A stretch of 64,000 bases of DNA from DATMER01 sp034667225 (GTDB lineage: Bacteria > Acidobacteriota > Thermoanaerobaculia > Multivoradales > UBA5704), in assembly GCA_034667225.1 (NCBI GenBank), contig JAXDKG010000009.1, forward strand, positions 44,403 to 108,402. The letters run 5' to 3'. The translations under genes and the position numbers were made by a program. Shown here piece by piece: positions 32,838 through 43,252 of the stretch; position 1 is the stretch's first letter; each line of letters begins with the position of its first letter. The notes beneath the pieces are model-generated. The model had not been told where the DNA came from. It searched no databases and saw only the letters and a program-made list of their open reading frames with translations.

Positions 32838-33626
32838 ATGCCCACCGTCCGCCGCCCCGCCGTTGCCGGGATGTTCTATCCCGGGTCCCCGAGTGAGCTG
32901 AGGTCCACGGTCGAGGATCTGCTCCGCGATGTCCCTCCGGATCGGGGACCCGTACCCAAGGCGATCATTGCCCCCCATGCCGGCTACGTCTACTCCGGAC
33001 CGATCGCTGCCGTCGCCTTTCAGGCTCTGGCTGGCCAGAAGCTGGAGCGAGTGGTCGTGCTCGGGCCCGCGCACCGGGTTCCCGTCCACGGTCTCGCCCT
33101 TCCCGGGGCCGATGCCTTCGCCACGCCACTCGGCGAGGTGCCGGTCGATGCCAATGGCGCCGCCGCGCTCTCCCATCTGCCCCAGGTGACCACCTTTCCT
33201 CACGCGCACGCGCCCGAGCACTCCCTGGAAGTCGAGCTGCCGTTCCTCCAGGTGCTCTTCCCCGGCGTCCCGGTCCTGCCGATCGTGGTGGGGGATGCGG
33301 ACGGCGAGGAGGTCGCGGAGGTCCTGGACCGGGTCTGGGGCGGGACCGAGACCGCGATCGTGATCAGCTCCGACCTCTCCCACTACCTCCCCTATGACGT
33401 AGCCCGGCGGGTGGACAGGGAGACCGCGGACGAGATCCTCGCCCTCGAAGGGCCGCTCCACTCACGCCAGGCCTGCGGCGCCGGGCCGATCAACGGCCTG
33501 ATGGTCGCGGCCCGCAGGAGAGGGATGATGCCCCGGCTGCTCGATCTCAGGAATTCAGGGGACACGGCGGGCGACCGCGGCCGGGTCGTGGGCTACGGCG
33601 CCTTTGCCTTCTCGGAGGCGGAATGA
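32838..33626 (+). CDS. amrB: MEMO1-family protein (AmmeMemoRadiSam system protein B)
   Basis: A 262-residue MEMO-type protein of the dioxygenase (LigB) fold: RRPAVAGMFYPGSP start, IIAPHAGYVYSGPIAA, VVLGPAHRVPVHG, HAPEHSLEVELPFLQVL and SSDLSHYLPY, supplying the His/Asp/Cys-type metal-site residues of the family. GAGAGG precedes the ATG at 32838. It overlaps amrA by ATGA. The usual third member, a radical SAM protein, is not in the window. The modification performed by this widespread trio is not established. Confidence 0.92.
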   Translation: MPTVRRPAVAGMFYPGSPSELRSTVEDLLRDVPPDRGPVPKAIIAPHAGYVYSGPIAAVAFQALAGQKLERVVVLGPAHRVPVHGLALPGADAFATPLGEVPVDANGAAALSHLPQVTTFPHAHAPEHSLEVELPFLQVLFPGVPVLPIVVGDADGEEVAEVLDRVWGGTETAIVISSDLSHYLPYDVARRVDRETADEILALEGPLHSRQACGAGPINGLMVAARRRGMMPRLLDLRNSGDTAGDRGRVVGYGAFAFSEAE

Positions 33627-34186
33627 TGGATGAGATGGCTGATGAACGGGGACTGATCCTCCTGGCGATCGCGCGGGAGAGCCTGGGGGCCGCGCTCGGC
33701 CTTGGGGAGGAGGCGCCGCGCGACGAGCCCTGGCTGCGCGAGCTGGGGGCGACGTTCATCACCCTGCGCGAGCGCAGCGACCTGCGCGGCTGCGTCGGCT
33801 CCGTCCGCGCCTACCGGCCGCTGCTCGACGACGTGCGGAGCAACGCCCGGGCCGCAGCTTTTTCGGATACCCGCTTTCCGCCGGTCCAGGCGTGGGAGTA
33901 CGGCGAGATCTCCATGGAGGTTTCCCTGCTCTCGCCCTGCGAGCCCTGCGAGTTCGGCTGCGAGGAGGAGGCCCTGGCTCAGCTCCGCCCGGGGATCGAC
34001 GGCATCATCTTCGAGGTTGGGAGGCGGCGCAGCACGTTCCTGCCCCAGGTCTGGGAGCAGCTCCCGGACCCCTGGGATTTCCTGGCCCACCTCAAGAGCA
34101 AGGCAGGGCTGCCTCTCGAGTTCTGGGACCCGGGTGTGAAGCTCTGGCGCTACACGGTCACAAAATGGGCAGAGAGCGCGAGATAA
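33623..34186 (+). CDS. amrA: AMMECR1-domain protein (AmmeMemoRadiSam system protein A)
   Basis: A 187-residue AMMECR1 protein. The invariant signature LRGCVGSVRAYRPLLDDV is present (family LRGCIG), as are GEISMEVSLLSPCEP, GIIFEVGRRRSTFLPQVWEQ and LKSKAGLPLEFW. The conserved Cys in RGCVG is intact. It is coupled to amrB by ATGA and followed 23 bp later by a universal stress protein gene, so these three and gapdh may be co-transcribed. Confidence 0.93.
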   Translation: MMDEMADERGLILLAIARESLGAALGLGEEAPRDEPWLRELGATFITLRERSDLRGCVGSVRAYRPLLDDVRSNARAAAFSDTRFPPVQAWEYGEISMEVSLLSPCEPCEFGCEEEALAQLRPGIDGIIFEVGRRRSTFLPQVWEQLPDPWDFLAHLKSKAGLPLEFWDPGVKLWRYTVTKWAESAR

Positions 34187-34209
34187 TGGGCGCAGGGGAG
34201 GGAGGGTTC

Positions 34210-34629
34210 ATGTTCCACAACATCCTGGTCCCGGTCGATTTCACCCTCAAGAACGAGTCGGCGCTCAACACCGCCTTGGAGCTCGTCCGCGGCAAAGCGG
34301 CCAAGATCACGCTGCTCCACGTCATCGAGACCATCGAGCACGTTGAATTCGAAGAGATGGCCGACTTCTATCGCAGCCTGGAGACCCGGGCCGCGGCCAA
34401 GCTCTACGGCCTGGAGGAGCGCTTCAAGCAGGCGCTGATCCCCGTCTATCACGACATCCTCTGCGGCAAGCGGGCGGAGACGATCGTCCAGTACGCCGAG
34501 GAGCGCGAGGTGGACCTGATCGTCCTCTCATCCCACAAGGTGGACCGGGAGCACCCGGCGCTCAGCGTCGGAGCGATCAGCTACCGCATCGCGATCGTGG
34601 CCCGCTGTCCGGTCCTGCTGGTCAAATAA
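34210..34629 (+). CDS. Universal stress protein (UspA family)
   Basis: A 139-residue Usp protein starting MFHNILVPVDFT after GGAGGGAGGG. The fold elements are typical: ITLLHVIETIE, then AETIVQYAEEREVDLIVLSS and a C-terminal strand CPVLLVK. The ATP-binding G-2xG-9xG(S/T) pattern is weak: ALSVGAISYRIAIVARCPVLLV keeps only part of it, so ATP binding is doubtful. It lies 12 bp upstream of the GAPDH gene. Confidence 0.88.
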   Translation: MFHNILVPVDFTLKNESALNTALELVRGKAAKITLLHVIETIEHVEFEEMADFYRSLETRAAAKLYGLEERFKQALIPVYHDILCGKRAETIVQYAEEREVDLIVLSSHKVDREHPALSVGAISYRIAIVARCPVLLVK

Positions 34630-34641
34630 AAGGAGGGAGCG

Positions 34642-35658
<1,017 letters not shown>

Positions 35659-35679
35659 CCCCTCTCCGGATCGAAGGCC

Positions 35680-36387
35680 TCAGATCTGCGGCGGGGTCGG
35701 GGTCGGAGTCGGGGTCGGCTGGGCCTGCCCCGGCTGACCCTGCTGCTGTTGCTGCTGTTCCAGCGTCGCTCTCGGATTGGCGGAGTAGCCGACGACCTTC
35801 CACGTGCCGCTCTCGTCCATCATGGTGATGGTCTCGATGATGTCGGGCTTGTTCTGGAAGTTGGTGGCGAAGCTGACGAGGGCGTACTGGCCTGCCGGCG
35901 CGCCGGGGAGGCTCGAACGGATCTCGCTTCCCGCGACTTCCCGGGAAACCACGGTGCCCAGAGGCGTCCGCGCCCCGGTCAAGGTCTGCACCCACTGCGG
36001 CTGCTGCATGTTCGACTGGAAGAGGCTGCCGGTGGCCGACCAGCTCTCCGCGTACTGCCCCTGGTCGACAAAGGCAAGCCACTGCTGAGCGACGCCGATC
36101 GCCGCCCTGAGCTGAGCGTCGTTGTTCCCGGGTGCCATCGCTCCAGTGCTCCCGGCCGCTCCCATGGAATCCGTGCTGCCGGCAGCTCCGCTCGATCCGG
36201 TCGTCGATCCTGTGCCGCCCATCTGGTCCGACGGCATCCCCGGAGCCTCGGCGGTCGCCGGGGCCTGTCTTACCGTGACCTGTCCGCCGGTTGCGTCGGT
36301 GCCGGTCCCCGTGCTCGTGGAGCACGCGGCCCAGATGCAAAGCCCCGCTGCGATTCCGACGAGTGCTGTCTTGCGAAGTACGTTCAT
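35680..36387 (-). CDS. DUF4019-family lipoprotein
   Basis: A 235-residue protein starting MNVLRKTALVGIAAGLCIWAACS; the Cys near residue 22 may be lipidated although the box is imperfect. A low-complexity Gly/Ser/Thr/Ala linker (about 25-80) leads to a DUF4019 domain (QQWLAFVDQGQYAESWSATG, PLGTVVSREVAGSE, ETITMMDESGTWKVVGYSAN). A Gln-run and a TPTPTPTP tail end the protein. DUF4019 is an exported SH3- or cystatin-like domain of unknown role. It lies 81 bp downstream of the CHAT/subtilase operon and could be its last gene. Confidence 0.8.
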   Translation of the reverse strand: MNVLRKTALVGIAAGLCIWAACSTSTGTGTDATGGQVTVRQAPATAEAPGMPSDQMGGTGSTTGSSGAAGSTDSMGAAGSTGAMAPGNNDAQLRAAIGVAQQWLAFVDQGQYAESWSATGSLFQSNMQQPQWVQTLTGARTPLGTVVSREVAGSEIRSSLPGAPAGQYALVSFATNFQNKPDIIETITMMDESGTWKVVGYSANPRATLEQQQQQQGQPGQAQPTPTPTPTPPQI

Positions 36388-36468
36388 CCCATCCTCCTCC
36401 TGGGCCCGGTACGGTCCGGGCTCCACACAAGCGGAGGAAAGCTAGCAGATTTCGCGCCAACAGGCGTG

Positions 36469-36696
36469 TCAAACCCGCCGCAGGTGGGGCACGGCGGCCA
36501 TCGACGGGGCGTCCCGCAGGTCGATGGCGGCCCGGGAGCCGTAGTTGTCGAAACGGTAACGCTTGCCGGTGACCGGCCCCACGACCGTCAGACCGGTGGT
36601 GCCTACGTATTCGAACCCGATCGTCAGCAGAGCGCCGGGCTGGCTTTGTCTATTTTTCGGCAGGAATTCCTGCCGTCTCTGACTGCCACAACACAT
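36469..36696 (-). CDS. Small hypothetical protein (MCCG start)
   Basis: A 75-residue protein with GAGGAGG just upstream of ATG. It starts MCCGSQRRQEFLPK and continues with beta-strand-like GLTVVGPVTGKRYRFDNYGS, ending in a basic tail. Similar short MCCG...VTGxxYxF proteins occur near DUF1360 genes in phage-like or extracellular-structure loci (my recollection, not checked). It overlaps the DUF1360 gene by 47 bp. Function unknown. Confidence 0.6.
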   Translation of the reverse strand: MCCGSQRRQEFLPKNRQSQPGALLTIGFEYVGTTGLTVVGPVTGKRYRFDNYGSRAAIDLRDAPSMAAVPHLRRV

Positions 36697-37018
36697 GATC
36701 GTCCTCCTCATCTTCGAAATAGGGAGCCGGAGGAACGGCCGGTCGGAGACCGGTCGCCCGCTCCAGCAGGATTGCGCCCGCCGAGAACGCCAGCCAGGAG
36801 AGCAACCCCTCCCTCCACCCCTCGGCGAGCAGCAGGGCGAAGGGAACGGCCGTCCAGAGGCTCAGGCAGTAGAAGCAGTCGAGCAGCTGCCCCCAGAAGC
36901 CGTCCCCCGCGCTCCGGCGGAGGCGGACCAGGATGTCCCCCGGTCCATCCTCCGCCGACAGCAGATGGGTGATGCGCCACACCGCGAGAACCCCCAGCAC
37001 CAGGTCGAAGAAGCTCAT
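36650..37018 (-). CDS. DUF1360 membrane protein
   Basis: A 122-residue protein starting MSFFDLVLGVLAVWRITHLL. Family signatures: ITHLLSAEDGPGDILVRLR, FWGQLLDCFYCLSLWTAVPF with the paired CxxC, then two hydrophobic stretches (PFALLLAEGW and SWLAFSAGAILLERA). Role unknown; DUF1360 members occur in phage, spore-coat-like and extracellular loci. Its start is 5 bp after the stop of the large upstream protein. Confidence 0.82.
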   Translation of the reverse strand: MSFFDLVLGVLAVWRITHLLSAEDGPGDILVRLRRSAGDGFWGQLLDCFYCLSLWTAVPFALLLAEGWREGLLSWLAFSAGAILLERATGLRPAVPPAPYFEDEEDDHVLWQSETAGIPAEK

Positions 37019-37023
37019 GGCAC

Positions 37024-38988
37024 CTAGGGACCGCACCTCTCGATGGCGATCGCGCGGATCTGCTCGTCGACCCAGGCGAAGCCCCAGTTGTTCCTCACGT
37101 GCGACCAGGCCGACAGGATGAGCGCGAAGGCGCAGGTGGTTTCGAGGCCCACGAGCAGGGCGTCGGCGTTGACGTTCACGTCTACCGGGCTGATCCCCGC
37201 GTTGTACACCGCGTCCGCGAGATAGATGCGGGTCGGATTGACTCCCTTCACGTAGTAGAGGTTCCAGGAGTGGACGCGGTGGTTGTCCTGCTCGGCGTGC
37301 ACGTGGAGCGGAATGGTGAGCGCCGGGCTCCAGGGGATCACACCGCAATCATTGGTTGCGGGCGTGGTCAGCCCGAACGTCACAGGCTTGTTGTCGACAT
37401 GGAAGTTCAGGTCGAGATGATCGACGCGGATCGGCGGCGGGGCGGGGTCCACGCCGGTGCCGTTCCCGCCGTGATCGGGGAACTGCATGGTCACGATCTT
37501 GTTGCCCGCCTCGTCGTACACCTCCATGCGCACGGTGTAGCCTCCCTGATCGGTCTCGAACGAGGTGTCCCAGAGGCCGAGGACCATGCCCGATCCTCCC
37601 GGAACGCCGGGCATTAGCCACCAATGCGCCGTGTCCTGCGCTTCGTAGAGGCCCGCGAGGGGGCCGCTCGGCTGGGGGCCCAGCAGGTAGGTTTCAAACA
37701 CACCTCCGGGGGCGGAGCGCAGGGCGGAGAGCGGCGTTGCGATCGGAGTGAAATCGGTGGTCCCGAGCGGAGCCCAGGAAAGCTTGTAATAACGCTTGGG
37801 GCTGCCCGTCAGCAGGTCGGCGGTGAAGTTGCCCCTGAGGTACAGAGCGCCGCCATAAGCGCCGTTACTGTAGGGAGGCGTCTTGAACTTGCCGTCCATC
37901 TGATCGACCTGCCACACCGGGTCCGATCCGATCTGGAGCAGAGACGCCTTGGAGCTTCCGGGAAGAGGGTCGGTTGCGCAGCCGCCGCAGACGATCGCCT
38001 CGTTGTCGAGGAAGAGATCGATGTGCGTGCTCGCCGAGTTCCAGCGGGTGCTCGTATAAGGGTCCATGTAGATGACGGTCGAGACCCCGTTGATGATCTG
38101 CGTGACGCGGATGATGATGTCCGGGCGCAGGTCGAAACGCAGCCGTCCGTTGCGGAAGTGGAAGATCCACCAGGGGAAGCAGCAGTTGAAGTAGCCGTCG
38201 CAGTCGGTGTAGGTCTCGCAGACGATGGCCTTGCTGTAGAAGCAGTACGGGAAGTAGATCCAGGGCGCCACGATCGAAGTGAGCGTCAGGTTCTCCACGC
38301 GGGACGCGACTTCCGCCGACAGGGACTTCACTTCGCCGACGCGCGCGTCGAGCGCGGCCGGAGCCACATTTGCCATATCGAGCCGTGGGCCTTCCATCGC
38401 GGTCCGCGCCGCCCCTCCGGCCGCCTTGATCAGATCGGAAGCCCGCAGGACCCGGGGATTGGAGATCCGATCCAGGTACTTGATGAGGTAGGGCCACCAG
38501 CACCCTTCGCGGTCCACGTCGAAGATCTCGACTTTCACGAAGGGGACCGGGCAGATTGAGGTGTCGCCGTTCTGGGTGAAAACCTTTCGCACGTGACCCG
38601 AGACGCAGATCTTGAGAGGCAGGAAGAGCGCCGAGATGTCCGGCGTAAGGCGGACGTCTGCTTTCAGGCGGCCGTTGGTCCAGTCCTTCTCGCTGAAACG
38701 TTGGCGAGGGAGAGAAGAGCGGCGGATCTCGTGGGGATCGCCGGGAGGACCGACGATGACCTCGACCGGCGAGGGCTGCGCCAGGCGGATGCCGGCCTTG
38801 AAGCTGCCGCGCTCGTCCACGTCTCCATCTCCGAGGAAGCGGCCCGCGGGATCGAAAACATAAGCCTTCAGGTCCAGGTCGCGCGAGGCCTCTTCGGCCT
38901 GGCTCACCTGCCCTGTCACGGTGAAGCCGCTGCTCGCCTGGGGATACCTCACTCCCTCCGCCGGCGGAGGATTCTGTTCGTCTGCCAT
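37024..38988 (-). CDS. Large secreted-effector-like protein of the CHAT/subtilase operon, unknown function
   Basis: A 654-residue protein starting MADEQNPPPAEG after AAAAGGAGC; a longer upstream extension is rejected. There is no signal peptide. Residues 20-110 look like an Ig/carboxypeptidase-regulatory-like sandwich (GFTVTGQVSQAEEA). A Cys/aromatic-rich stretch near 235-260 (YFPYCFYSKAIV, CDGYFNCCFPWWIFHF) is unusual and may bind metal or form disulfides. The second half is beta-rich (GALYLRGNFTAD, VRMEVYDEAGNKIV). I do not recognise the family. Placement after CHAT and subtilase genes suggests that it is their substrate or a structural partner. Confidence 0.7.
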   Translation of the reverse strand: MADEQNPPPAEGVRYPQASSGFTVTGQVSQAEEASRDLDLKAYVFDPAGRFLGDGDVDERGSFKAGIRLAQPSPVEVIVGPPGDPHEIRRSSLPRQRFSEKDWTNGRLKADVRLTPDISALFLPLKICVSGHVRKVFTQNGDTSICPVPFVKVEIFDVDREGCWWPYLIKYLDRISNPRVLRASDLIKAAGGAARTAMEGPRLDMANVAPAALDARVGEVKSLSAEVASRVENLTLTSIVAPWIYFPYCFYSKAIVCETYTDCDGYFNCCFPWWIFHFRNGRLRFDLRPDIIIRVTQIINGVSTVIYMDPYTSTRWNSASTHIDLFLDNEAIVCGGCATDPLPGSSKASLLQIGSDPVWQVDQMDGKFKTPPYSNGAYGGALYLRGNFTADLLTGSPKRYYKLSWAPLGTTDFTPIATPLSALRSAPGGVFETYLLGPQPSGPLAGLYEAQDTAHWWLMPGVPGGSGMVLGLWDTSFETDQGGYTVRMEVYDEAGNKIVTMQFPDHGGNGTGVDPAPPPIRVDHLDLNFHVDNKPVTFGLTTPATNDCGVIPWSPALTIPLHVHAEQDNHRVHSWNLYYVKGVNPTRIYLADAVYNAGISPVDVNVNADALLVGLETTCAFALILSAWSHVRNNWGFAWVDEQIRAIAIERCGP

Positions 38989-39086
38989 GATGCCGTGCTC
39001 CTTTTCAGGGGAGCAGGGACATCCTGCTCCCGGTCTTGAAAGGGATTTCGACGGCAATGGTGGATTTCTGACAGAACGCTGGAAAC

Positions 39087-40709
39087 CTATTGGCTGAAGC
39101 GTGGCGGTTCGCAGACCGGACACGGCTCGGTCGGAGGTTGGGTTTGGACCCACGGATGGCAGCTGCTCAGCAGTGGAGGAGACGAGGGAAGATTCGCCAC
39201 CGGCGTCCAAGGTTCGCAGGACAGTTCTCGCATCGGGCAACCGCCACGGCCTCCCAGCTCTTCACAGGCAGCCAGGAGAGCGGGGCAGAGCGAGAGCCGG
39301 CGAACCTGGGACCCGGCTCCAAGGCCGGCGGCGCCCGCGCCGGAGCCGAAATCTGCTTGCAGGGGCGGCAGGTCGTCCCCGCTCCTGTAAAGGATATCCA
39401 TGATCTGGCTCGGGCTGCGGTCGGGCAGGGTATCCCACACGATGGCGGCAATCGAGGAGACGACCGCCGTGGAGACGGAAGTGCCGGTGTACTTCGCCGT
39501 GGAATCGCCGGGAGTCAAGGCGGGCACCACGGCGGATGCGCCGTAGGCGGCCCGCGGCGGCATTGCCCTGTCACGGGCGTTGGACAGAGGCTTGCCCTCG
39601 GAATCCACTCCGCCGACTGCATACAGCAGCAGCGGTGTTCGTGAACGCTCGCCGCAGACCTCCTCCCGTGGAGCTCCATTCTCCCAGGCGGCAGGCAGCA
39701 AGGGTCTCTCCGTCGCGCAAGTGCTCTTGTTGCCTGCCGCCGCCAGGACCAGGACGTCGAAGCCTGAGGCGTAGCGTAGAGCCCAGTAGACAGCCTGTGT
39801 TCCCGTGCGCATATTGGCGACCTGGCCTTCGTCGAGGCCGCCGAAGCGGTCTCCGTCCCAGGCCACCGACAGATTGATCACGAGATGCTGCGGTGCATCT
39901 TCTTTCTCACGCAGTACCAACCAGTCGTCCACCTCGGCCCGGATCGCTTCGGCGAGATCGCTCTGCAGGCCGATGCGGCCGCCGTGCTTCTCGTCGGTCT
40001 TCGTGCCTTTCCGGCTTCTCGAGTCGAACTTTGTGATCGGAAGAGCCAGGCGCGTCGTGATCTGCGCGGCGCAAACGCCGGTGTCCTCAGGGCTGCAAAT
40101 CAGATTTCGGGCAATGTGGGTGAGGGTGTAGCCATGCTCCGAGGCCAGCTCTCCATGCGGCGGTTCGGTCGGTACAACGTCGCCGGTCGGATGCGTGTCC
40201 AGGAAAGCCAGCCGCACGCCGCGCCGGTTCTTGATTTCGAGCGCCGTTCCCGTCTTTCCGGCCTGCTGGAGGAAGCGTTCGGAAAAGGTTTCCCAATCCG
40301 TGATCTTGTCCGGATCGCCGGCGACCGAGATGGCAGCGCAGTCCTGATCGATCCGCACCAGCTTGCCGGTCGGGGCGGGCGGAGCCGGGGCCTTGCCCGA
40401 TTTCCAGGTCGGCTCAAACACGCAGAAGCGTTTGAGCTCCTGGACGACCTCAGGGTCCGGGGCCGCCAGGAATTCCTTGCGGGCGACGTACGCGCCCGCC
40501 TCCAGACGTTCGGCTGCCAGCGAGGGAAAGAGGCGTTCTTCCTTCCAGCCCGGGATGGGTGGGCATTCGTCTTCAGCCGATCTGGTGATCCCGATCCAGC
40601 GCCATTCGGCGCAGGCCTTCGAGATTGCAGCAGGTGGCTGCACGGTCGCGCAGGCGCCCAGGCCGAGGGCAATCCAGGGAGCGATCCAGAGGAGAAGCTT
40701 TCGTCTCAT
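39087..40709 (-). CDS. Subtilisin-like (S8) serine protease lipoprotein
   Basis: A 540-residue lipoprotein: MRRKLLLWIAPWIALGLGAC with lipidated Cys20. The S8 triad appears as Asp171 (LAFLDTHP), His192 (EHGYTLTH) and Ser411 (TGTSVSTAV, variant of GTSMA), with oxyanion Asn327 in AAAGNKS. The prodomain-like region precedes residue 160. AAAGGAGACAAC gives a strong ribosome-binding site. It sits 55 bp downstream of a CHAT lipoprotein, so two proteases of different clans are co-expressed. The spacing of the triad is compact relative to classical subtilisins, but all residues are present. Confidence 0.85.
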   Translation of the reverse strand: MRRKLLLWIAPWIALGLGACATVQPPAAISKACAEWRWIGITRSAEDECPPIPGWKEERLFPSLAAERLEAGAYVARKEFLAAPDPEVVQELKRFCVFEPTWKSGKAPAPPAPTGKLVRIDQDCAAISVAGDPDKITDWETFSERFLQQAGKTGTALEIKNRRGVRLAFLDTHPTGDVVPTEPPHGELASEHGYTLTHIARNLICSPEDTGVCAAQITTRLALPITKFDSRSRKGTKTDEKHGGRIGLQSDLAEAIRAEVDDWLVLREKEDAPQHLVINLSVAWDGDRFGGLDEGQVANMRTGTQAVYWALRYASGFDVLVLAAAGNKSTCATERPLLPAAWENGAPREEVCGERSRTPLLLYAVGGVDSEGKPLSNARDRAMPPRAAYGASAVVPALTPGDSTAKYTGTSVSTAVVSSIAAIVWDTLPDRSPSQIMDILYRSGDDLPPLQADFGSGAGAAGLGAGSQVRRLSLCPALLAACEELGGRGGCPMRELSCEPWTPVANLPSSPPLLSSCHPWVQTQPPTEPCPVCEPPRFSQ

Positions 40710-40764
40710 GATGTTGTCTCCTTTGTGAGGACCTTCGCCGTTCGTGCGCGTTTTCTGACAGATC

Positions 40765-43248
40765 TCAGGGCTCGAACAGCCGGAAGCCCTGCCAATCCGC
40801 TCGGGGATTCCGCTTGCGCCAGGAGAGCTGGGCGCGCTGCAGCGCCACGGCGAGATCCGGCTCGCGGTCCCATTCCCGGTAGAACACGGGGAAAAACTCG
40901 GACACCTCGCGGTCCTTGGCAGGCCGGATGGAGGCAATGACGGCCCGCGAGCCGGCGAGAAGGAAGGCGTGGGCCAGGCCGAGGCTCTCGACGGGAACCT
41001 CGGTGGACGACCGGCCGGTGTCGCAGGCCGAGAGGACGATCCAGGCCGGCACCCGGCGGAGCGCCAGGACGTCGCCGAGGGTCAACCGGGTCTCCTCGGC
41101 CAGGAGCAGGCTGCTGTCCCAGCCACCGAACCCGGAGAAGGAGCCGTGGCCGGCGTAGTGCAGGAGGTCGGCGGAAGCCAGCCGCTCGCTGACGGCCTCC
41201 GCCGACGCTTCCGTGCTCTTGAGCTCTTCGGTGTTCCAGGGTGGCGAGCCGGAGTGCAGGACCTCGATCACCCTCCTGGACTCGTCGAGCGCTCCCCCCA
41301 GATTGTCCCGCGGGTCCGCCACGACGAGGGCGTGCCGCTCCCGCTCTCTTGCAGGCGATGTGGAAACCGGGAGATCAAGCCCGTACACCACCGGAGCCTT
41401 CGCCAGGAGGACGTCGCCATCGAACGGCAGCGCGTGGAAGTCGATACCCTGCAAAGGGCCGCTGGGGAGAATCCGGATCTGCCTTGCCCTCTCGATCGAG
41501 TCGCGGAACGGGAGCAGCAGAGCGGCAGACAACCGATCGAGGCGGGACAGGTCCGGCGGCAGCTCGAAGCGGTGGACCCGGACGGTCTTCCCGTCGGCGG
41601 CGAAGCCGGCCCAGCCGTGGGAGAGCGGATGGTAGGCGAGGATCAGCTCGCCGGGGCGCGGCAAGGACGGCTCCTCTTTCGAGCGCTCCCGGGGAAGGAC
41701 TTGAAACGCCTGGTCCAGGAGCTTCTTCACTGCCTCCGCCTCGGCCTCCCTCGCGGCCTGCTCCCGGGGGACCTGGTCGGCGGGCAGCCTCCACTCGTCT
41801 TTCGCCCGCTCCTCCAGGGTGGCGCGCTTCCTGTGATAATCCGCGAGAAGGCTCTCCAACCGCTCCCGCTGGTCGGGAGAGAGATTCGCCAGGCTGTGGC
41901 TGCGCTCCAGTTGCCGGATGAGGCGCGACCGGCCATGCCGGGCCACGTTCAGAGCCTCCGCGTTCCGTCCCTGGTCCAGGATGAGCTCGACGTGCAGGTT
42001 TACGACGGCATGGCGCGTGGCCATGAACGTCTCTCTCCCCTCCTGGAGAGGGACCTGGAGGCTCAGCTCGTCCAGCAAGGTCTCGGCGTTCCGAAGACTC
42101 TCCAGGGCCGCGGTCCGCTTCCCCAGGTCCTCGTAGGCTTGCGCCTTCCCGAAGACGGCCCGCAACCTGTCCTCGGGGGAGCTGGCGGCGGAGGCGAGCT
42201 TCCCGATCTCGTCGAACAGGTGAAACGCCTCCATGGGCCGGCCCTCCCGCAACGAGATCCGCGCCTCCAGGTCGAGCAACCAGAGCAGGAGCGGAAGGGG
42301 AGGATCGGGCTCGAGCTCGTGCGCCTGAGCCAGGAGATCCTTCGCCTGGGTGAGGCGGCCCTCCTGCAGATGGGCAAAGGCCAGGTCGATCAGGATGTTG
42401 ATCCTGTCCGCGGGCGTGAACTTCGCGCAGGTCTCGTAGGTCGACAGCGCCTCTTCGAGCAGGGGCGTGGGGTCCGCGGACCTCTCGCCGGCCTCGCGGG
42501 CCATCAGCATGGCCCAGGCCTGATTGGTGGGGACCTGGGCCTCTTCGCAGGGAGTCCACGCATAGGGTTCCCGGCGCAGGCGCTCGAAGAGCTGTACGGA
42601 CTCGCCGAAGCGGCCGACCCCGATCAGGAGCATGGCCCGTTTGTGTTCGGCCATCCACCGGTAACGGCCCAGCTTCGCCCGTTCCGCGATCTCCTCGGCC
42701 TCCTGAACTTCAGCCATCGCCGTGCGGTAATCGCCTTCCTTTTCAGCCAGCAGGCCACGGTAGTAGCTGACTCCGAAGCGGGATTCCGCGGGCGCTCGGG
42801 AGGGGAGCTGGATGGTCTCCAGCATCTTCCGGGCGGCGGCGAGCCGTCCGTCCGTGATCTCGTCGTGAATGTCCTCCAGCTTTTTGCTCACGCCGCGAAG
42901 CAGGTTGCCTGCCAGGGACAAGGACCATGATGCCTGCCCTGCCGGTGACGAGGCGATCACATCCAACCGTTTCGCCTCGGAGGGCAGGGTCAGAGAGAAC
43001 GCTTGGCCGTTGCGGATGTGCTCCGCGGCGGTATCGATCCGCTTCTCATCCACCTGGATTTCGATGCCCGCGTCCGGCGGAGCTTCGACCCAGAGCTGGA
43101 GCGTGCCGTTCGAATCGAAAACACAGACCGGACCCGGCATCAGCACGGCTTTGCAGCCGGCGTACTCCACTTTCAGAGGAATGGGTTCACGAGGTACACA
43201 GGCGGTGATTGCCAGGAACAGGAAGAGAGCGCCGCGGAATCGAGCCAT
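40765..43248 (-). CDS. TPR-CHAT caspase-like lipoprotein
   Basis: An 827-residue protein with lipoprotein signal MARFRGALFLFLAITAC (Cys17). Residues 30-110 are beta-rich; about 115-520 are helical TPR-like (LIDLAFAHLQEGRLTQAKDL, FHLFDEIGKLA); a coiled-coil region lies near 455-530; the CHAT domain fills 560-827 with catalytic His701 (LLHYAGHG) and Cys742 (VLSACDTG). It begins 4 bp after the anti-sigma-like gene. Together with the sigma factor and subtilase it forms a plausible signal-activated proteolytic cascade at the envelope. Confidence 0.9.
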   Translation of the reverse strand: MARFRGALFLFLAITACVPREPIPLKVEYAGCKAVLMPGPVCVFDSNGTLQLWVEAPPDAGIEIQVDEKRIDTAAEHIRNGQAFSLTLPSEAKRLDVIASSPAGQASWSLSLAGNLLRGVSKKLEDIHDEITDGRLAAARKMLETIQLPSRAPAESRFGVSYYRGLLAEKEGDYRTAMAEVQEAEEIAERAKLGRYRWMAEHKRAMLLIGVGRFGESVQLFERLRREPYAWTPCEEAQVPTNQAWAMLMAREAGERSADPTPLLEEALSTYETCAKFTPADRINILIDLAFAHLQEGRLTQAKDLLAQAHELEPDPPLPLLLWLLDLEARISLREGRPMEAFHLFDEIGKLASAASSPEDRLRAVFGKAQAYEDLGKRTAALESLRNAETLLDELSLQVPLQEGRETFMATRHAVVNLHVELILDQGRNAEALNVARHGRSRLIRQLERSHSLANLSPDQRERLESLLADYHRKRATLEERAKDEWRLPADQVPREQAAREAEAEAVKKLLDQAFQVLPRERSKEEPSLPRPGELILAYHPLSHGWAGFAADGKTVRVHRFELPPDLSRLDRLSAALLLPFRDSIERARQIRILPSGPLQGIDFHALPFDGDVLLAKAPVVYGLDLPVSTSPARERERHALVVADPRDNLGGALDESRRVIEVLHSGSPPWNTEELKSTEASAEAVSERLASADLLHYAGHGSFSGFGGWDSSLLLAEETRLTLGDVLALRRVPAWIVLSACDTGRSSTEVPVESLGLAHAFLLAGSRAVIASIRPAKDREVSEFFPVFYREWDREPDLAVALQRAQLSWRKRNPRADWQGFRLFEP

Positions 43249-43252
43249 GCCT

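Noticed and set aside
36469..37018. Prophage remnant
   Set aside because: Only two small proteins with phage-like neighbours are seen; no integrase, capsid, tail or attachment sites.
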